From Pelomonas sp052436255 (GTDB lineage Bacteria > Pseudomonadota > Gammaproteobacteria > Burkholderiales > Burkholderiaceae_C): a DNA stretch of 64,000 bases. A program made the translations under genes and the position numbers. Shown one piece after another: positions 1-10,300 of this stretch. The stretch lies in NCBI GenBank assembly GCA_052436255.1, contig JBQVNP010000001.1:62001-126000 (forward strand), read 5' to 3'. A model generated the notes under the pieces. That model was given only the letters and a program-made list of their open reading frames with translations, was not told where the DNA came from and searched no databases. Position 1 is the first letter of the stretch, and the number at the start of each line of letters is the position of its first letter.

Positions 1-1
1 G

Positions 2-1879
2 CTGACGCGCAGCTTCGAGGCACAGATGGCCGCGCTGGACGACGCTGCCTTGCGCACACGCGCCGCTGCGCTGCGCCACGAACTGCGGCGCAGCCAGTTC
101 GGTGCCGAGCCCACGGCGCACTTCTTCGCGCTGCTGCGCGAGGTGGCCGGGCGCGTGCTGGGCAAGCGCCACTACGACAGCCAGGTCCATGCGGGTTGGC
201 TGCTGCTGCACGGTGCGCTGGTCGAGATGTCCACGGGCGAAGGCAAGACCTTTGCCGCCACGCTGCCGGCGTGTACGGCCGCGCTGGTCGGGCTGCCAGT
301 GCACGTGGTCACCGTCAACGACTACCTTGCAGCGCGTGACGCAGAGGCCATGGGCCGGCTCTACGCATTCTTCGGCCTGCGCTGCGGCGCCATCGTGCAC
401 GAACAGACGCGTGAGCAACGCCGGGGTGTCTATGCCGGCGACATTGCGTACGCCAGCAACAAGGAACTGACTTTCGACTATCTGCGCGACCGCACGGCCT
501 TGGGCGACCGCGCGAGCCCCCTGCACCGCGCCGTGGCCCAGGCCGCAGGCGGCTCGACCGGCCCTGCGACGGTGTTGCGCGGGCTGGCGTTTGCCATCGT
601 CGACGAGGCCGACAGCGTCTTCATCGACGAAGCGCGCACGCCGCTCATCCTGTCGGCCACCTTGCCCGGCGGCCAGCGCAGCCGCATCGTCGGCTGGGCG
701 CTGGCCTTCGCCGCCGGCCTGCAGCCGGGGGTCGACTTCGAGGTCGAACGCGCCTTCATGCGTGTGCGGCTGACCGACACGGGCCGCGACCGCATCGAGA
801 CCCTGGTGGACGACGCCGCGCAAGTCGATGAATCCGTGGCCGCCGTGATGCCCGTCGACACCGACCTGCCATCCGGTGCGACGCGCCGCGGCTGCACCGA
901 AGCCGTGACGCAGGCGCTGTCGGCGCTGTGGCTCTACCACCGTGATCAGCAGTACGTGGTCGCCGACGGCAAGGTGCAGATCGTCGATGAATCCACCGGC
1001 CGTGTCATGGCCGACCGCGCCTGGGAACGCGGCCTGCACCAGATGATCGAGGCCAAGGAGGGCCTGGACGTGACCGGCGAACGCGTGACGCTCGCGCGCA
1101 TCACCTACCAGCGCTTCTTCCGCCGCTACCTGCGCCTGGCCGGCATGACCGGCACCGCCACCGAGGTGGCCGCCGAGATCGGCCGCGTCTACGGCCTGCC
1201 GGTGTGGCGCGTCCCGTTGAACCGCCCGTCGCGGGCGCGCCTCGCGCTGCCGCGCTGCCTGCGCAGCAGCGACACGCGCTGGGAAGCGGTGGTGGCGAGC
1301 GTGCACGAACACGCGGTCGAGCGCGGCCGGCCGGTGCTGGTGGGCACACGCACGGTGCTGGCTTCGGAACAGCTGTCGGCGCGCCTGGCGGCGGCGGCGA
1401 TTCCGCATGTGGTGTTGAACGCCAAGCATGATCGTGATGAGGCCGAGATCATTGCCCGCGCCGGCGTCGCCGGGACCGTGACGGTTGCCACCAACATGGC
1501 CGGGCGTGGCACCGACATCGTGCTTGGCCCGGGCGTGGCCGAGCGCGGCGGGCTGCATGTCATCCTGAGCGAATACCACGAGTCTGCGCGCATCGACCGC
1601 CAGCTCTTCGGCCGTGCCGCGCGCCAGGGCGACCCGGGGAGCGGCGAGGCCCTCGTGGCCGTCGACGACGAGCTGTTCCGCATCCACGCGCCGGCGTTGG
1701 CCGCGCTGGCGCAGCGCTGGCTGGCCGTGCGGGCCGAGCTGCCGGTAGCGATCATTTGGCTGTTGCGCCGCGCGGCGCAGGCCTCGGCCGAGGCGCGCAA
1801 CCGCAGCGCGCGCACGGCCAGTCTCAAGCAGGACCGCCGTCTGGCGGCCGTGTTGGCGTTTTCCGGGAGAGGCGAATGA
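2..1879 (+). CDS. SecA-like translocase ATPase, shortened, 5' partial
   Basis: A SecA-family ATPase, which in the family drives polypeptides through a membrane channel. Visible from the first internal Met (base 26) are Walker A MSTGEGKT near residue 68, the VNDYLAARD motif, Walker B region IVDEADSVFIDEARTPLIL, NMAGRGTDIVLG, and the helicase-type RIDRQLFGRAARQGDPGSGE segment. The frame is open back to base 2, and that upstream peptide (LTRSFEAQ) still fits the SecA N-terminal region, so the true start lies left of the window. The protein stops about 80 residues after the last motif. Most of the helical scaffold/wing and the Cys-rich C-terminal SecB/lipid-binding tail of housekeeping SecA (about 900 residues) are missing. 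Its stop overlaps the adaptor gene by ATGA, so it is translationally coupled to an MFP/OMF pair and then the giant LEPR-XLL gene. I infer a dedicated accessory SecA; its substrate is unproven. Confidence 0.85.
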   Translation: MTRSFEAQMAALDDAALRTRAAALRHELRRSQFGAEPTAHFFALLREVAGRVLGKRHYDSQVHAGWLLLHGALVEMSTGEGKTFAATLPACTAALVGLPVHVVTVNDYLAARDAEAMGRLYAFFGLRCGAIVHEQTREQRRGVYAGDIAYASNKELTFDYLRDRTALGDRASPLHRAVAQAAGGSTGPATVLRGLAFAIVDEADSVFIDEARTPLILSATLPGGQRSRIVGWALAFAAGLQPGVDFEVERAFMRVRLTDTGRDRIETLVDDAAQVDESVAAVMPVDTDLPSGATRRGCTEAVTQALSALWLYHRDQQYVVADGKVQIVDESTGRVMADRAWERGLHQMIEAKEGLDVTGERVTLARITYQRFFRRYLRLAGMTGTATEVAAEIGRVYGLPVWRVPLNRPSRARLALPRCLRSSDTRWEAVVASVHEHAVERGRPVLVGTRTVLASEQLSARLAAAAIPHVVLNAKHDRDEAEIIARAGVAGTVTVATNMAGRGTDIVLGPGVAERGGLHVILSEYHESARIDRQLFGRAARQGDPGSGEALVAVDDELFRIHAPALAALAQRWLAVRAELPVAIIWLLRRAAQASAEARNRSARTASLKQDRRLAAVLAFSGRGE

Positions 1880-2778
1880 ACTTGCGACCCATCGTGGTCT
1901 TGTGCATGGCGGCCCTGGCAGGGCTGCCGGTGGGGGCCCAGGGCACCGCACCGGCTGCTGCGGCGCCGCGGCCAGCCGCCGCTGTTGCGGCCGCCCCGCC
2001 TGCCGAGGGCGGCGTCGAATGTCTGCTCGAACCCTCGCAGCTGATCGAGGTGCGTACACCGGTCGACGGCATCATCGCCACCATCAGCGTCAACCGGGGC
2101 GACACCGTCCGCCGCGGCCAGACGCTGGTGGAGCTGCAGTCGCAGGGCGAGCGTGTGGCCGTCGACCTGGCGCGCATGCGCAGCAAGCTCGAAGGGCAGG
2201 TGGTTGCGGCGACGAACCGGATCGACTACTCCACCAAGCGACTGGCCCGACTGGCCGAGCTCGAGAAGGACAACTTCACCTCGCCGCAGGCACGCGACGA
2301 AGCCGATGCCGAGAAGCGACTGGCCCAGGCCGAACTTCAGTCGGCGCTGGAAGGCCGTGAGCTGGCCAAGCTGGAGCTGCTGCGGGCCCAGGAACAGCTG
2401 GCGCTGCGCACGGTTGCGGCGCCGTTCTCGGGCGTCGTCGTCGACCGCATGCTGAACGTTGGTGAACTGGCCGAGGCCGGCAGCGGCCGCAAGCCGGTGC
2501 TGAAGGTCGCCCAGATCGACCCCATGCGCGCCGACGTGGTTCTGCCGGCGGCGCTCTTCGGGCAGGTCAAGGTAGGTACGAAGGCAACGGTGCGCGCGCG
2601 CGTCGGTGGCGGTCAGTTTCCGGCCATCGTGCGCAGTGTTGACCGCATCATCGACGCCGCCAGCGGTACCTTCGTCGCCCGGCTGGAGGTGCCCAACCCC
2701 AACGGCCAGGTGCCGGGCGGTTCACGCTGCGCGGCCAGCATCGACGGCCTGTCAGTACCGGCGCGGGCCCGGCCATGA
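1876..2778 (+). CDS. Periplasmic adaptor subunit (HlyD/RND membrane-fusion protein family)
   Basis: A membrane-fusion/adaptor protein of 300 residues that would bridge an inner-membrane exporter to the TolC-like channel encoded next. The start ATG at 1876 was chosen because it gives a hydrophobic signal-like N-terminus, is preceded by GGGAGAGG, and overlaps the SecA-like stop by 4 bp. A longer in-frame start at 1756 would lie inside the ATPase gene. An Ala/Pro-rich linker is followed by a lipoyl/barrel-sandwich half (VDGIIATISVNRGDTVRRGQ), an alpha-helical hairpin of about 100 residues rich in Glu/Arg/Lys/Leu, the return lipoyl half (APFSGVVVDRMLNVGELAEAG) and a beta-barrel domain. Length and order fit RND-type adaptors more than long HlyD adaptors of type I systems. 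No inner-membrane RND or ABC partner is in the window, so the SecA-like neighbour is the only visible energy source. Confidence 0.85.
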   Translation: MNLRPIVVLCMAALAGLPVGAQGTAPAAAAPRPAAAVAAAPPAEGGVECLLEPSQLIEVRTPVDGIIATISVNRGDTVRRGQTLVELQSQGERVAVDLARMRSKLEGQVVAATNRIDYSTKRLARLAELEKDNFTSPQARDEADAEKRLAQAELQSALEGRELAKLELLRAQEQLALRTVAAPFSGVVVDRMLNVGELAEAGSGRKPVLKVAQIDPMRADVVLPAALFGQVKVGTKATVRARVGGGQFPAIVRSVDRIIDAASGTFVARLEVPNPNGQVPGGSRCAASIDGLSVPARARP

Positions 2779-4106
2779 ACACGAGCACGACATCGGCCCG
2801 TGCCGCTGCCCTGTGTCAGGCGTTGCTCTGTGCAGGCGTGCTGAGCACCGCGCACGCTGCAGGCCTCGGCGACGTGCTTGACGTGGCGCGTGCCAGCGAC
2901 GCGCAGTTCGCCGCTGCGCGAGCCGCCGCGCAGTCGGGGCGGGAGCGGCTGCCGCAGGCGCTGGCTGCCATCCGCCCCAACGTCAACCTCAACTACAGCA
3001 TGCGCCGCAATCGCGACGGGTCCACCGCCTTTGACAGCACGCTGGGCTACGACGCGTCCAGCGCCGTGCTGACGGTGGTCCAGCCGGTGTTCCGCCTGCT
3101 CAACAAGGCCACCATCGAACAGGCCGAATGGCAGGTGCAAATGGTCGAGCAGCAGCTGGCGTTTGCCGAGCAAGACCTGTTGCTGCGCGTGGCCCGTGGC
3201 TACTTCGACGTGCTGCAGGCCCAGGACGAGCTGGCCGCCGCCACGGCGCAGAAGGACGCGCTGGCGCAGCAACTGGCGCAGGCCAAACGCAGCTACGAGG
3301 TGGGCACCGTGCCGGTGACCGATTTCAACGAGGCGCAGACCCGCTACGACCTGGCGCGAGCCCAAGAAATCGCCACGCTCAACGACCTTGAACTGCGGCG
3401 GCGCGTGCTCGAACGCATCACCGCGCGACCATTGCCACCGCTGGCGCGGCTGTTGCCGCAGGCCGGCGCGCCATTGCTCAGCGCGCAAGCGCAAAACGCG
3501 CTGGTTGAGGCTGCGCCGCGCGACGCGCTGCCGGTGGTCATCGCCCGTCTGGCGGTGGAAGTGGCGACCAAGGAGATAGCCCGTCGCGAGGCCGGTCACA
3601 AACCGACCCTGGATCTGTTCATGAATATCGGCATGAACCGCAATACCAACTACGGGCGATTCGGTGGCACCGACACTCGGCAGACCAGCATCGGCGTGGA
3701 GATGAGTTTCCCCGTCTACCAGGGTGGCGCGGTCAGCTCGCGCACCCGCGAGGCGATCGCCGACCGGCTGCGCGCCGAGGAAGAACTGCTCAACGCCCAG
3801 CGCCAGGCGCTGCTCGAGGCGCAGCAGGCGCAGCTGGGTGTGCAGTCGGGCAGTGCGTTGACCGACGCACTCGACCAGGCGTTGCGTTCGGCCGAGACGC
3901 AAGTGCGTAGCACGCAGCGCGGCCAGCAGGTGGGTGTGCGCACGCGCGTGGACGTGCTCAACGCGGAGCAACAGCTCTTCGCCACGCGACGCGACCTGGC
4001 TGCGGCGCGCTATCGCACGCTGGTGGCGGGTCTGCAGCTCAAGGCAGCGGCCGGCGCTTTACGCGAGGCCGATCTGCGTGCGCTGGACGCGCTACTCGGC
4101 GATTGA
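2775..4106 (+). CDS. TolC-family outer-membrane channel protein
   Basis: An outer-membrane factor of 443 residues, likely the exit duct of the trimeric adaptor system encoded upstream. A cleavable signal is plausible (hydrophobic stretch ending AHAAG near residue 29). The body shows the two-fold repeated long helices of the family: residues around ASDAQFAAARAAAQSGRERLPQ, the aromatic-poor coiled segments QQLAFAEQDLLLRVARGYFDVLQAQ and SYEVGTVPVTDFNEAQ, then the second half with QQVGVRTRVDVLNAEQQLF. These phrases match type-I-secretion-type TolC proteins. The ATG overlaps the adaptor stop as ATGA. The stop codon lies at the foot of a small GACGCC/GGCGTC hairpin. The 292 bp up to the giant gene hold no gene that I recognise. 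Confidence 0.88.
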   Translation: MNTSTTSARAAALCQALLCAGVLSTAHAAGLGDVLDVARASDAQFAAARAAAQSGRERLPQALAAIRPNVNLNYSMRRNRDGSTAFDSTLGYDASSAVLTVVQPVFRLLNKATIEQAEWQVQMVEQQLAFAEQDLLLRVARGYFDVLQAQDELAAATAQKDALAQQLAQAKRSYEVGTVPVTDFNEAQTRYDLARAQEIATLNDLELRRRVLERITARPLPPLARLLPQAGAPLLSAQAQNALVEAAPRDALPVVIARLAVEVATKEIARREAGHKPTLDLFMNIGMNRNTNYGRFGGTDTRQTSIGVEMSFPVYQGGAVSSRTREAIADRLRAEEELLNAQRQALLEAQQAQLGVQSGSALTDALDQALRSAETQVRSTQRGQQVGVRTRVDVLNAEQQLFATRRDLAAARYRTLVAGLQLKAAAGALREADLRALDALLGD

Positions 4107-4122
4107 CGCCAGGACCGGCGTC
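4105..4122 (+). terminator. Possible hairpin at the end of the secretion operon
   Basis: GACGCC and GGCGTC are perfectly complementary with a 6-nt loop, starting within the stop codon of the TolC-like gene. No U-run follows, so it is at best a weak or Rho-assisted terminator and may simply be a pause site before the giant gene. Confidence 0.25.
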
Positions 4123-4398
4123 ACGCCGAGACGTTGCGACCCGAGCAGTAGAAACCCGTCCCGTAGTTGAGGGGGGCGCGCAAATTCGGCTCTCGTCCGA
4201 CAGGGCGGATCTGCGGCAACATCCCCCAGTTAAGGGTGGCAGATGCTTAGTGGACTTTGCGGCACGTTTCGACGCTGTGCAACAAGCCCGCTCTGTGGAC
4301 CCTCGAATCGCGGCGAGCCACCCGAGGTCTTCCTGATGCCGAGGGTGAACGATGGGCCCTGAGGGCTCTTGCATCAGGCGTTCCCGCAGGAGACCGCC

Positions 4399-7300
4399 AT
4401 GCAATGGCTGCGTCAGCTCACGAGCCGCCTCACCCAATCGCAACACGCCCGTCGGGCCCTGGCACTGAAAGCGGCTCGGCCGCTCCAGCGACAGCAGGCC
4501 CTGCGGCTGGAGATGCTGGAGCCGCGCATGCTGTTGTCGGCCACGCTCGACGGCGCGGGCGTACTGAATGTCACAGGGACGGCGGCGGCCAACACTGTCG
4601 TCATCGAGCAGCTCGCCCAAGCCGCCGACGGCAGCGCCACGATCCGGGTCACGCTCGACGGCAACCTCCTGCCGGACTTCACTGGCGTCAACTCGCTGGC
4701 TGTCAACACACTCGATGGCGACGACGCCGTGCGGCTCGCCAGTGAAGTGTCGGTGCCCACCAGCCTGGTCGGTGGCGCCGGGAACGACGCCTTCTTCGGT
4801 CCCGATATCGACACGCAGTGGACGGTGTCCGGCGCCGGCATCGGCAACGCCGCCGGTGCGGCCTTCAGCGGGTTCGAGCGCCTGGTTGGCGGCAGCGGGT
4901 CCGACAGCTTCACGCTGGAAGTCGGCGCGGCGCTGTCTGCCGGCATCGCCGGTGGGGCGGGCAGCGACGGCATCGTGGCGTCTGAAACGCAGTCGCACAG
5001 CTGGCTCATTGACAGCCCCGATGGCGGCATTCTGGATGGCACCCTGGGTTTCCAGAGCATCGAGAACCTGCTCGGCGGGAAGTTCGATGACAGCTTCCTG
5101 CTGGCCGCCGGTGGTTCGATCTCGGGCGCCATCGACGGCGGCGTGGACGATGCGCAGGCCGCCGTGGCGGCGGTCGACACGCTGAGCTTCGCCGGCCGTG
5201 GCACGGTCGTCAACGCGCGCCTCGGCGGCGATGCGCCCAGCGCCACCGATGTGGCCGCATTCCAGGGGATCGAGGTGCTCGTCGGCGGCAGCGCCGCCGA
5301 CACCCTGACCGGCCCCGACGAGGGCCGCGTCACATGGACGGTGCGCGGCGCCAACAGCGGCGACGTCGGCGGGCTGCGGTTCAGCAGTTTCGAAAGCCTG
5401 GTCGGTGCCGACCTCACGGCCAGCGACCTGTTCGTGTTCGAGGCGGCCGGCTCGCTGAGTGGCAGTGTGGCCGGTGGCACGGGTACGTTCGACAGCATCT
5501 CGGTGCAGAACGGCGTGGGCGGAGACTATTCCGTCTTCAACCCGGCCGCACCCGACGCGGCGGGCACGCTGGCGCTGCATGGCAAGTCCATCGTGTACAG
5601 CGGCATCGACCGCCAGGACTTCATCGGTGGCGACACCTTCAACAAGATCATCTACGGCTCGGTCTTCAATGACCGCATGGTCATCGAGGACGCCAGCACC
5701 TCGACCACCGGCCAGATGCGCGTGAGCTTCGTCGGCCTGAACTTCTTCGACGGCGTCTTGTTCAGCAATGGCGTCGTCTTTGACAACCCGGCCGACTCGC
5801 TGTCGGTCTACGGCCTGTCCGGTGCCGACCAGATCGAGATCAAGTCGCTCGACGCGCTGTTCAGTGCCGACCTGCGCGTCTACGGCAGCCGTATGCCGCT
5901 GCTGGCCAGCCTGGCCCAGGTGCCCGAGGACGACCCCTTCATCGATAGCGTCAGCATCAGCGGCAGCATCAACACCCAGGGAGGTTTCCTCGACATCTGG
6001 GCCGACCGCATCGCGGTGAACCCGGGCGTGGTGGTCGACACCGGCAATGGCGACATCGTGCTGCGTGCCCGCCTGACGGGGCTGGCCGACCTTGAGAATC
6101 TGCTGCCGGTGCTGGGCACCTCGCGCAGCGTCGACATCGACGTCGGCGCGAACGCCACGCTCAAGGGCGGCGGCATCTACCTGATCGCCCAGGCCGAGGA
6201 CAAGAGCACGGCAGACGCCGCCGGCGTGCCCAAGGAAGTCGACAACTTCATCATCTCGCCGCTGCAGGGCGTGCTGGCCGACATGTTGGCGTTGCCGGTG
6301 AAGCTGCTGGTGAAGAACTCCAGCGCCACCATCACGCTGCACGAGGGCGTCCAGATCGAGGGCGGCAGCACGGTGGGCATCTACGCCACCGCCGCCGCGG
6401 CTGCAGCGGGCGTGGCAAAGGGCAGCCTGTTCAGCGTGGGCTACACGCGGGCGGTGGCGGATGCGCGCATCGACATCCAGACCGGGGTGCGCATCACCTC
6501 GGGCGCTGCGGTGGTCATCACATCCACCGGTGAGGCCACTGCCGCCATGAACGCGTCGACCGAGCGCGAGATGGACAGCACCCAGAACCCGGGCCAGACG
6601 CAGATCGCGCTGGCACTGGCGGTCAGCGACGCCAACGCCACCTCGCGGGTGACGGTGGCTGCGGGCACCCACATCGAGGCCGCGCTCACGGCCAACATCA
6701 CCGCCAAGGGTGGCACGAGGTCCGAAGCCGAGGCCGAATCGGGCATCTTCGCCGACGGCAAGGCAGGCCTCGCCTTCGGGTTGAATTTCTCCAAGGCCGA
6801 CATCCGCACCAGCGTCGACGGCACCGTCATCGCCCACGCCGATCCGGTGCTGGGTTACACGGTGAAGATCGAGATCGACCCGCTGGCAGGGCTGAACCCC
6901 GATGGCACGCCGCAGGTCGGCTATGTCGACTACGCCAATGACCGCATCTACGTCGGACCGAACGCGCTCGTCACCGAAGACACCATCAACTACACCAACC
7001 GCCGCGGTACCAGCATCGGCGGGCTCGTTGACGGCCGTACCTACTACGTCATCACCAGCGGTGACGGCTGGATCAAGCTGGCCGAGACGGAGACGCAGGC
7101 GCTGCGTGCCGCGGCCGGCGTGGAGGCTCACAACATCGTCGACCTGCGCACGCAGAACCTGCCGGCGACGGAGAACAACACGCATGTCTTCGGCGCCGCC
7201 GACGTCAGCGGCGCGGCCAGCACCATCACGCTGAACCGCAACGGTGCGACGGTTTTCAACGCTTTCGAACTCGGCCAGGCCGTGGTCTACAAGGCGCCGG

Positions 7301-10300
7301 TGGGCGGCACCGCGATCCCCGGGCTGGTCGATGGCGGCACCTACTATGTGGTCGCCAGCACGAACGAGCAGAACCTGCAGGGCAACTCGCGCTTCGCTGA
7401 CACGCAGGTGCTGCGCCTGGCCGAGAGCGAAAACGAGTCACGAGCCGGCGTCTTCATCGATATCGGTGCGGCCACTGGCAGTGGTCATCAGCTGTATGCG
7501 AAGCACGTGCTCGACTCGGGCTTTGCCACCGGCATCGGCGTGGTCGCCCAGCTCGAGGCCGACGACAAGGCCACCGCCAGCGCCGGCCTGAACAGCGAAA
7601 GCCCCGACCCGAAGGGCCTCATCGAGAAACTCAAGGAGGTGCCCGGCAAGCTGACGCCCAACCTGGGCGACAAGCTGCTGCAGGGCCTGACCAAGGGCTA
7701 CCGCGACGCAGCCGGCAAGCCCCAGGCCGGGGCCAGCGGTCAGTTCTCCGTCGCCGGTGGCCTGGCCTTCACCTTTGCCGACCATGTGGTGACCAGCGAC
7801 GTGCTGTCCAACGCCGTGCTGAAGTCGAACGAGGACCTCGAAGTCAAGGCGCTGGTGACGCAGAAGTTCAATATCGGCGCGTCCAGCAGTACCAAGCCGC
7901 AGCAGCAGGCCGGCGGCGGCAGCGCCAATTCCAGCGCGCCCAACAATGCCAGCGTGGCGGTGGCCATCAACGTCACGAACAACACGGCGTTGGCCACGGT
8001 GCACGGCGGGGCCAAGCTCGACGCGCTGCGCGCGTTGCGCGTGATCTCCGACGTCAGCTACCCGATCCTGACGCGCTTGGACCAGTTCATCCCGCTGTCC
8101 TGGGGCGAGCTCACCGACTCGATCCGCACCGAGGGCTACGGGGCGATCACCAAGTACCTGAACTTGAACCTTGGCGCCAAGGACGCGTTCTTCAACACCT
8201 GGACGGCGGCCACTTCCGAGGCCGACAACATCGGCATCGCCGGCTCGGTGTCGGTGCTGGTGTTCAAGAACCGGTCGGAGGCCGTGGTCCGCGGCGGCGC
8301 ACTGCTGAACCAGGACCGCCCATGGCGCGACGCCGCGCTCAACCCGCATCCCAACCAGGACAACGCACCCGGCCCCGATGCCGACGGCGCGGAAGGCGAG
8401 CAGGTGGTTTCGGTGGAGGCCACCAACTACCAGCAGACCATCAACATGACGGGCGTCTTCTCGCTGCCCGACTTCTCGTTCGACGTGAACCCCCAGGTCA
8501 GTGTGAGCGAGTTCCTGCCGTTGCCGGTGCTGAAGTGGAAGGCCAAGAAAGAGCTCAGCCTCAACCCGTCAGGGGTGAACGGCGGCAAGGGCGGTGCCGG
8601 CGGCGCCATCTTCATCAGCGTGCAGGACAACACCACACACGCCATCGTCGAGGATGGCGCACGCGTGCACAGCGGCCTGGATGGCGGCTTCAACATGAAG
8701 GCCGAGGAGGCGATCCTCAACGTCAACCTCGCGCAGTCCTGGGCCAACGGGAAGACTTTCGCCATCGGCGGCACCGTGCTGTACGCCGGCCAGACGAGCG
8801 ATACGCTGGCGCGGCTGGGCGCTGCGGCCATCGTGACCGGCCGCGACGCGCGCCTGTACGCAGGCGATCTGACGACCAATGTCACCTGGGCGGGCGGCAT
8901 CGCCGCGGGCGAGTCCCTGGGCGTGGGCATTTCAGTGGCCGTCAACGACCTGAACCGCACGACGCGCGCGCTGATCGGCGCTGCGGACGCGGTTGCCGGC
9001 AACCCGGTGGCTGCAGCGACCAGCATCGACGTGGCAGACGGCGTCAGCACGCTGGCCAAGATCGACGGCGACATCTGGGCCTTCACCGTGGCGGGTGCCG
9101 TGGCCAAGGCTGAGAGCGACGCGCCGGCCAACCCGACGGCGAAACAGACGCCGCAGAGCCCGACGCAAGGCCAGGCGGTACCCGGTGTGCCGGCCGCGCC
9201 GGCCGGCTCGGCGGGGGCGGGCGGCAGCAGCGACGAGCCCAAGGCCGGCATTGCCGTGTCGGGCGCGGCGTCGATCAACCTTGTCAACGACCAGGTGCAG
9301 TCGTCCATTGCCGACGCCGGCCAGGTCAAGGCCGGCTTCGTGGCCGTCGACGCCGAGAACAACCTCGGCATCCTGGCCGTCACCGGCAGCTTGGCCTTCG
9401 CCAAGGTGAACAGTGGTTCTGCCGCAGTGGCGCTGGCTGGGGCCTTCTCGCTGAACCGGATCGACAGCGACACGCGCGCCTCGGTGCAGGACACCGGCTT
9501 CACACTCAGCGGCAACGCCCGGGGCGAAGCCACCAGCCTCGACACGCTGCGTGTGCGTGGTGACAACCAGTCGCGCATCTTCTCGCTGGCCGCTGGCGGC
9601 GCCGGCGCCGTGGCCTCGGGCCAGAGCACCAGCGGCGGTGGTGGCGGAGGCGGCAGCTCCGCAGCGGTGGCGGTGGCCGGCTCGGTGACCGTCAACCTCA
9701 TCAGCGGCGACACCTCGGCCTATTACGGCTACAGCACCGCCAAGCTGAGCGTGGGCGACGCCCGCGTGCTGGCCAGCGACACCTCGCTGATCACGGCTGC
9801 CGCGGGCGGCCTGTCGTTCTCGTTTGCCAGCGGCCAGCAAAGCAGTTCGCTTGCCGTGGCCGCGGGTGTGTCCGTGGCCGTGAACATCATTGACGGTGGC
9901 GCCAGGGCCAACGTGGCGAACGCCTCGCTGACGTGGGCCGATGGCGCTGCGGGCAACCTCACGGTGTCGGCCACCAGCGCGCAGAAGATCGGCGCCTATA
10001 CCCTGGCAGCGGCGGTGGCCGGTGCCATCGGCGGGCAGGGCGGCGGCGTTGCAGCGGCAGGTGCGGGTTCGGGCTCGGTCAACCTGATCGATGCCGACAC
10101 CGAGGCCAGCGTACGCAACAGCACGGTGAACACCGGAGCCGGGTCGGTCAGCGTGCTTGCGGCCGACAAGACCTCCATCCAGGTGCTGGCCGGCGGCATC
10201 GGCGGGGCGCTGGGCTACTCGTCCACCTCGAGCGCCGTCGGCATTGCCTTCGGCGCTGCATTCGCAGTCAACAGCATCGGGCACAGCGACACCAATACCG

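Noticed and set aside
4107..4398. Possible sigma-54 promoter (TGGCAG..) before the giant gene
   Set aside because: The -12 element does not fit TTGC at the required spacing.
4039..7185. 1048-codon open frame on the minus strand opposite the giant gene
   Set aside because: His/Arg/Asp-rich, no motif, no ribosome-binding site; it exists because G/C-biased third positions of the sense gene avoid stops on the other strand.
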